Part shown: positions 22,037 through 25,172 of the stretch, in pieces
Numbering within the stretch: position 1 is the first letter of the stretch
Layout of the letters: the number at the start of each line of letters is the position of its first letter
From: a virus
Direction: 5' to 3' (one strand)
IMG/VR virus record: IMGVR_UViG_3300008459_000350
Coordinates: 1-25,172 of that record
Length of the DNA: 25,172 nt
Position numbers and translations under genes: made by a program
Notes under the pieces: model-generated
The model's input: only the letters and a program-made list of their open reading frames with translations
Database searches by the model: none
What the model was told of the DNA's origin: nothing

Positions 22037-25000
22037 AGCTTTTTCAGCAGATTCCATAGCTTTTCTTGGAGACAAGCTAGATCCAGTAAGACCAAAGATT
22101 TTAGCAAGGTCGGCTACAGCTTTAGATGCATCTCTTTTTTGCCATGGATAAACACCTCCAGGTATATTCTTTTGATAGTAGGAACTATTATCCCCCACTA
22201 TATTACCATAAGTGTGTTCAATAACTTGCCATGGAAGCTTAACACCCACATCCCATAGTGCACTTGGATCAGGAAGCTGTTTAGCAGTATTTAAAAACAT
22301 TCTAGGATGGGAAAAAGTCTGAACCTCTGTAAGAGTAGTAAGTGTGATAACAGCTGCTTGATTTACAAGCCATCCTTCTAAGTTAAAGTTTTTACCAAAT
22401 ATCACATCCTTTTGTCTTCTTTCCATCTTTTTGAAACGGTCTCTATCATCGTCATCATACTCAAACATGTATGATAAGAGCATATACATCATAGCAAGAG
22501 AAGCTACCTGACCTACCACCTTACGTGCTGCAGCTGCTTCGTCAGCATCCATTAATTTATAGTAGTTTTCACCATGTTTAGCATATACAATGAAATTCTT
22601 TAACATTCTTAAAAATGCAGTGTAATTACCAGAACTCACTGTACCTAAAGCAGCACTGGTTCTTTTAGCTGCAACATGGTTCATAAACATAGAAGTAAAG
22701 TACTTCTTAAAAAATAAACCAATTTGTCCAAAGTAGTATCTATTAATTTCAGGTTGACCAAATCTACTATAGTTACCTTCTAAACGGTCACCTATTTCAT
22801 GAATCTTATTCTTAATCTCATTAAACTTTTTACCCCCTGGGGCATACGCAGGATCAATTCCAGGTTTTAATTCAATCTGCCCATTTACAAGATGGAAAGC
22901 ATTGATATAGGGAATTTCATTTGTTGCTCCATTGATAGTTTGTTTAACCTTTTCAAAGTAGAGCATACCACACATCACCTCTGTAGTAGCTTCAAGCTGT
23001 AAGAACTTTCTAGGTGACATTAAGAAACTAAGATTAGCAGCGTCATCAATAGCTGATCTACCAAATTGAGTTTCTACAGTTTTTCTAAAAAAGTCTTGAG
23101 CAGGGTCAAAGATTTGCATCAACTGTACATCCAAAGATTTATTCTTCAATCTATAAATCTCTGTAGAATTTGCAACCATCATTTTAAAAGCTCTAGCTTT
23201 ACCTAATGCATAACTAGGAAGGTCTAAGAATCTACTTCCTGAAGCTTCTATAAATCCTTGTACAACGGCTGCATTTCTATTTTTAATAGCTGATGGTATA
23301 TTTAATGCAAAAGATGCTAAGCTTACTGTTTTTGAAGCAATTGCTTTAAGCTTCCATAAAAGAGGTATATTTTGTGAAAAGTCTGTTATACGGATACCTT
23401 CAAATTCTCTCTCATACAAGTTACGAATAGCTTTAGCACGAACAGACATGTTCTTAGGTTTCAAACCAACCTTCTCACCAGTTTTTTGATAAATCCATTT
23501 TACAAACTTATCTGTTTTAGCTACAGAATTTTTAGGATCTGTCACTACACTTTGAAGAGCTTTTGCAAACGGATTAATTTCAATCAGTTTTTTTTGAGTG
23601 ATTCCAGAGTGCATATACCTCATCATAGAATCTAGAAAGTTCATACTTACCTCCTCAGGCTTCATATCATAAAGACCCTGTATAGGAATTTGTCTATGTT
23701 CTTCATCAAACATATCAGCATTTACAAGCTGACCTGGATTAAAGTTTAATCCTTTTTCATAGTCATCTTTACCCGTAAAGAAGGTTTTTCTTATATTAAG
23801 AAACCATCTTTTACCAGCATCTATTTTTTTAGAAAGCTGTGCATTTTCAATAGCCTGAGTTCCAAACCTAGGTACTTGCATATACAGACGACTCTGTCTA
23901 GGCATCTCTTCTTGAAACTTCAGATGGTATTCTTTCATTTTTTCAAGAACATCAAACTTAGCACGATCTGATCTTTTTAGATTGTCATACTCAGCATTGA
24001 TATACGGAGAATCAGACTTAGCACCTTCAGCAATTGTTTTAGGTAAGAAGTTTCCTTTATTGTCTACTGTTTTACCTACAATCTTTTCTGTCTTATACTG
24101 ATCTTTAACCTTACGATAAAAGTAAGAAAGGTTAGGACTGCCCTCAATTATTTCTCCAGAGGCAAGTTTAATTGTTTCAAAATGAGACGGGTCATTAGGT
24201 CTAACCTTATTCCAAACATACAATCTTTCATACACTACAATATTCTTCTTTGTAGCAGCATCAAATACTTCTTTTCTAATGTGATTATCTTCAAACCATT
24301 TTTTAAACTCAGGGCTTTCTTTAAATAACTCTACATACCTGCCAGGTTGAAGAATCTCATTAGCTGTAGCACCCGTAATACGGTCAGCTACACCCATTTT
24401 ACCAAAATAATTATTTACAATATCTACATAGTAGTCTGTAGCATCTTTAGACTGTAAGGCACCGAGTTGTCTATAAAGATTAGACAGCTCTATCTGAGTG
24501 GCTTTATCAACCCCAAACTCTGCTTTACGTTCAGTGAGTTCATTAAGTCTAAAACGTTGTTCAGGAGTGAGTTTTTGTCCTGATTTGATTGTATCAAACA
24601 ACAATCCCATCTCCTCAAACTCATCTTTAGTCAGTCCACTAAAACCTGCATAGTTATCTTTCTTATCCTGAATTTCCTGCTGTAGTTTTTTAATACGTTC
24701 CTTAGCCTTTTCAGATATATCAGAACCAATAATCTGACCATCATTATCTCTAAAGCCTACAGTGGCATCAATAATCTCTTCTATCTCTGCAGTGGAATCC
24801 ACCTTAAGACGTATATTATCAGGAAGACGATTTAAAATCTCTTTAATCTCTGTAAAAATTCTAGCTCTTTCTTTATAGAACTCATCTGTAAACTTAACCA
24901 CAGTGTTTTCAGAAATCCAACTTTCCCTTTTATCTCTAAACTCATCACTATCTTTAGCAATACCTGAGTCAATTAAGTTTTGTTCAAACTGATCTAAGGC

Positions 25001-25172
25001 AAATTGAAAAGCACCATTTATAGGAACAAATTCAAAAAACTTCTTAGACTCTTTTCTATACTTACGTTCAATAGCAGCAGTGAGATATTCTTGTCCTTCT
25101 TTTAAATTACCATTTGTATTGGTTAAAGAAGCAAGTTGGGAATACTCCTTCCATAGAGCTTTCTTTTGCTGA
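22016..25172 (-). CDS. Giant phage protein, C-terminal 1051 residues (partial, N-terminus beyond right edge)
   Basis: The stop is at 22016-22018 and the frame stays open to the window edge. A GTG at 24901 is not the start, because 90 further residues (QQKKALWKEYSQLAS onward) read through without a stop. The visible part is helical, Lys/Glu/Arg-rich and soluble for about 880 residues, with an internal hydrophobic segment (KTVSLASFALNIPSAI). About 150-163 residues from the C-terminus, VASLAMMYMLLSYMF forms a possible membrane helix followed by EYDDDDRDR. No nuclease, polymerase or peptidase motif was recognised. This resembles very large internal-virion or polyvalent proteins that are ejected with phage DNA, possibly with an LPD-type domain. 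The role is inferred. Confidence 0.75.
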   Translation of the reverse strand, partial: QQKKALWKEYSQLASLTNTNGNLKEGQEYLTAAIERKYRKESKKFFEFVPINGAFQFALDQFEQNLIDSGIAKDSDEFRDKRESWISENTVVKFTDEFYKERARIFTEIKEILNRLPDNIRLKVDSTAEIEEIIDATVGFRDNDGQIIGSDISEKAKERIKKLQQEIQDKKDNYAGFSGLTKDEFEEMGLLFDTIKSGQKLTPEQRFRLNELTERKAEFGVDKATQIELSNLYRQLGALQSKDATDYYVDIVNNYFGKMGVADRITGATANEILQPGRYVELFKESPEFKKWFEDNHIRKEVFDAATKKNIVVYERLYVWNKVRPNDPSHFETIKLASGEIIEGSPNLSYFYRKVKDQYKTEKIVGKTVDNKGNFLPKTIAEGAKSDSPYINAEYDNLKRSDRAKFDVLEKMKEYHLKFQEEMPRQSRLYMQVPRFGTQAIENAQLSKKIDAGKRWFLNIRKTFFTGKDDYEKGLNFNPGQLVNADMFDEEHRQIPIQGLYDMKPEEVSMNFLDSMMRYMHSGITQKKLIEINPFAKALQSVVTDPKNSVAKTDKFVKWIYQKTGEKVGLKPKNMSVRAKAIRNLYEREFEGIRITDFSQNIPLLWKLKAIASKTVSLASFALNIPSAIKNRNAAVVQGFIEASGSRFLDLPSYALGKARAFKMMVANSTEIYRLKNKSLDVQLMQIFDPAQDFFRKTVETQFGRSAIDDAANLSFLMSPRKFLQLEATTEVMCGMLYFEKVKQTINGATNEIPYINAFHLVNGQIELKPGIDPAYAPGGKKFNEIKNKIHEIGDRLEGNYSRFGQPEINRYYFGQIGLFFKKYFTSMFMNHVAAKRTSAALGTVSSGNYTAFLRMLKNFIVYAKHGENYYKLMDADEAAAARKVVGQVASLAMMYMLLSYMFEYDDDDRDRFKKMERRQKDVIFGKNFNLEGWLVNQAAVITLTTLTEVQTFSHPRMFLNTAKQLPDPSALWDVGVKLPWQVIEHTYGNIVGDNSSYYQKNIPGGVYPWQKRDASKAVADLAKIFGLTGSSLSPRKAMESAEKARKGQYK

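Noticed and set aside
24899-24901. GTG at 24901 as the start of the giant minus-strand gene
   Set aside because: The frame is open through 90 more codons to the window edge with coherent coding sequence, so this is an internal codon.

Overview
The window looks like a 25 kb piece of a tailed double-stranded DNA phage that infects a member of the Bacteroidota. The sequence is AT-rich by eye. Start codons follow A/T-rich leaders with no clear Shine-Dalgarno sequence. Genes are packed end to end with short overlaps, and nearly every recognisable protein belongs to a phage family. The combination of a family B DNA polymerase, DnaG-type primase, DnaB-type helicase, Sak4-like ATPase, ThyX, dNMP kinase, an SPL-like radical SAM protein and a giant protein gene recalls crAss-like phages. 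No terminase, portal or capsid gene lies in the window, so that placement is an inference. No tRNA, rRNA, CRISPR array, integrase or transposase was seen.

The left block (1-8848, all minus strand) is read from about 8850 towards base 1. It begins with a membrane-anchored coiled-coil protein and a possible outer-membrane partner (spanin-like layout), then a 24-residue peptide and two small membrane proteins. Next come two paralogous fibre/adhesin genes, a small gene, a fibre with a strict 17-residue repeat, a small gene, a holin-like membrane protein overlapping an N-acetylmuramoyl-L-alanine amidase, another adhesin, a 49-residue gene and a further adhesin cut by the left edge. Four of the adhesins share a roughly 45-residue N-terminal module, present in seven copies in all.

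A 129-bp AT-rich divergent gap (8849-8977) separates the two transcription units and probably holds their promoters. It contains two 11-bp direct repeats.

The middle block (8978-21996, plus strand) is the replication, recombination and nucleotide-metabolism operon. In order it holds a DnaA-domain-IV-like protein, a possible helicase loader, DnaB-like helicase, an unknown gene, Sak4-like ATPase, an SSB-like protein, a divergent primase, HNH nuclease, ThyX, a PD-(D/E)XK exonuclease, two unknown genes, family B DNA polymerase, a DUF932-like protein, dNMP kinase, an SPL-like radical SAM protein and two small genes. Three internal hairpin terminators (about 13067, 17136 and 19980) split it into sub-operons.

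The right block (22016-25172, minus strand) is the C-terminal 1051 residues of a giant protein whose reading frame stays open to the right edge. It converges on the replication operon, and a hairpin at 22004-22036 sits at the junction and overlaps the end of the giant gene.
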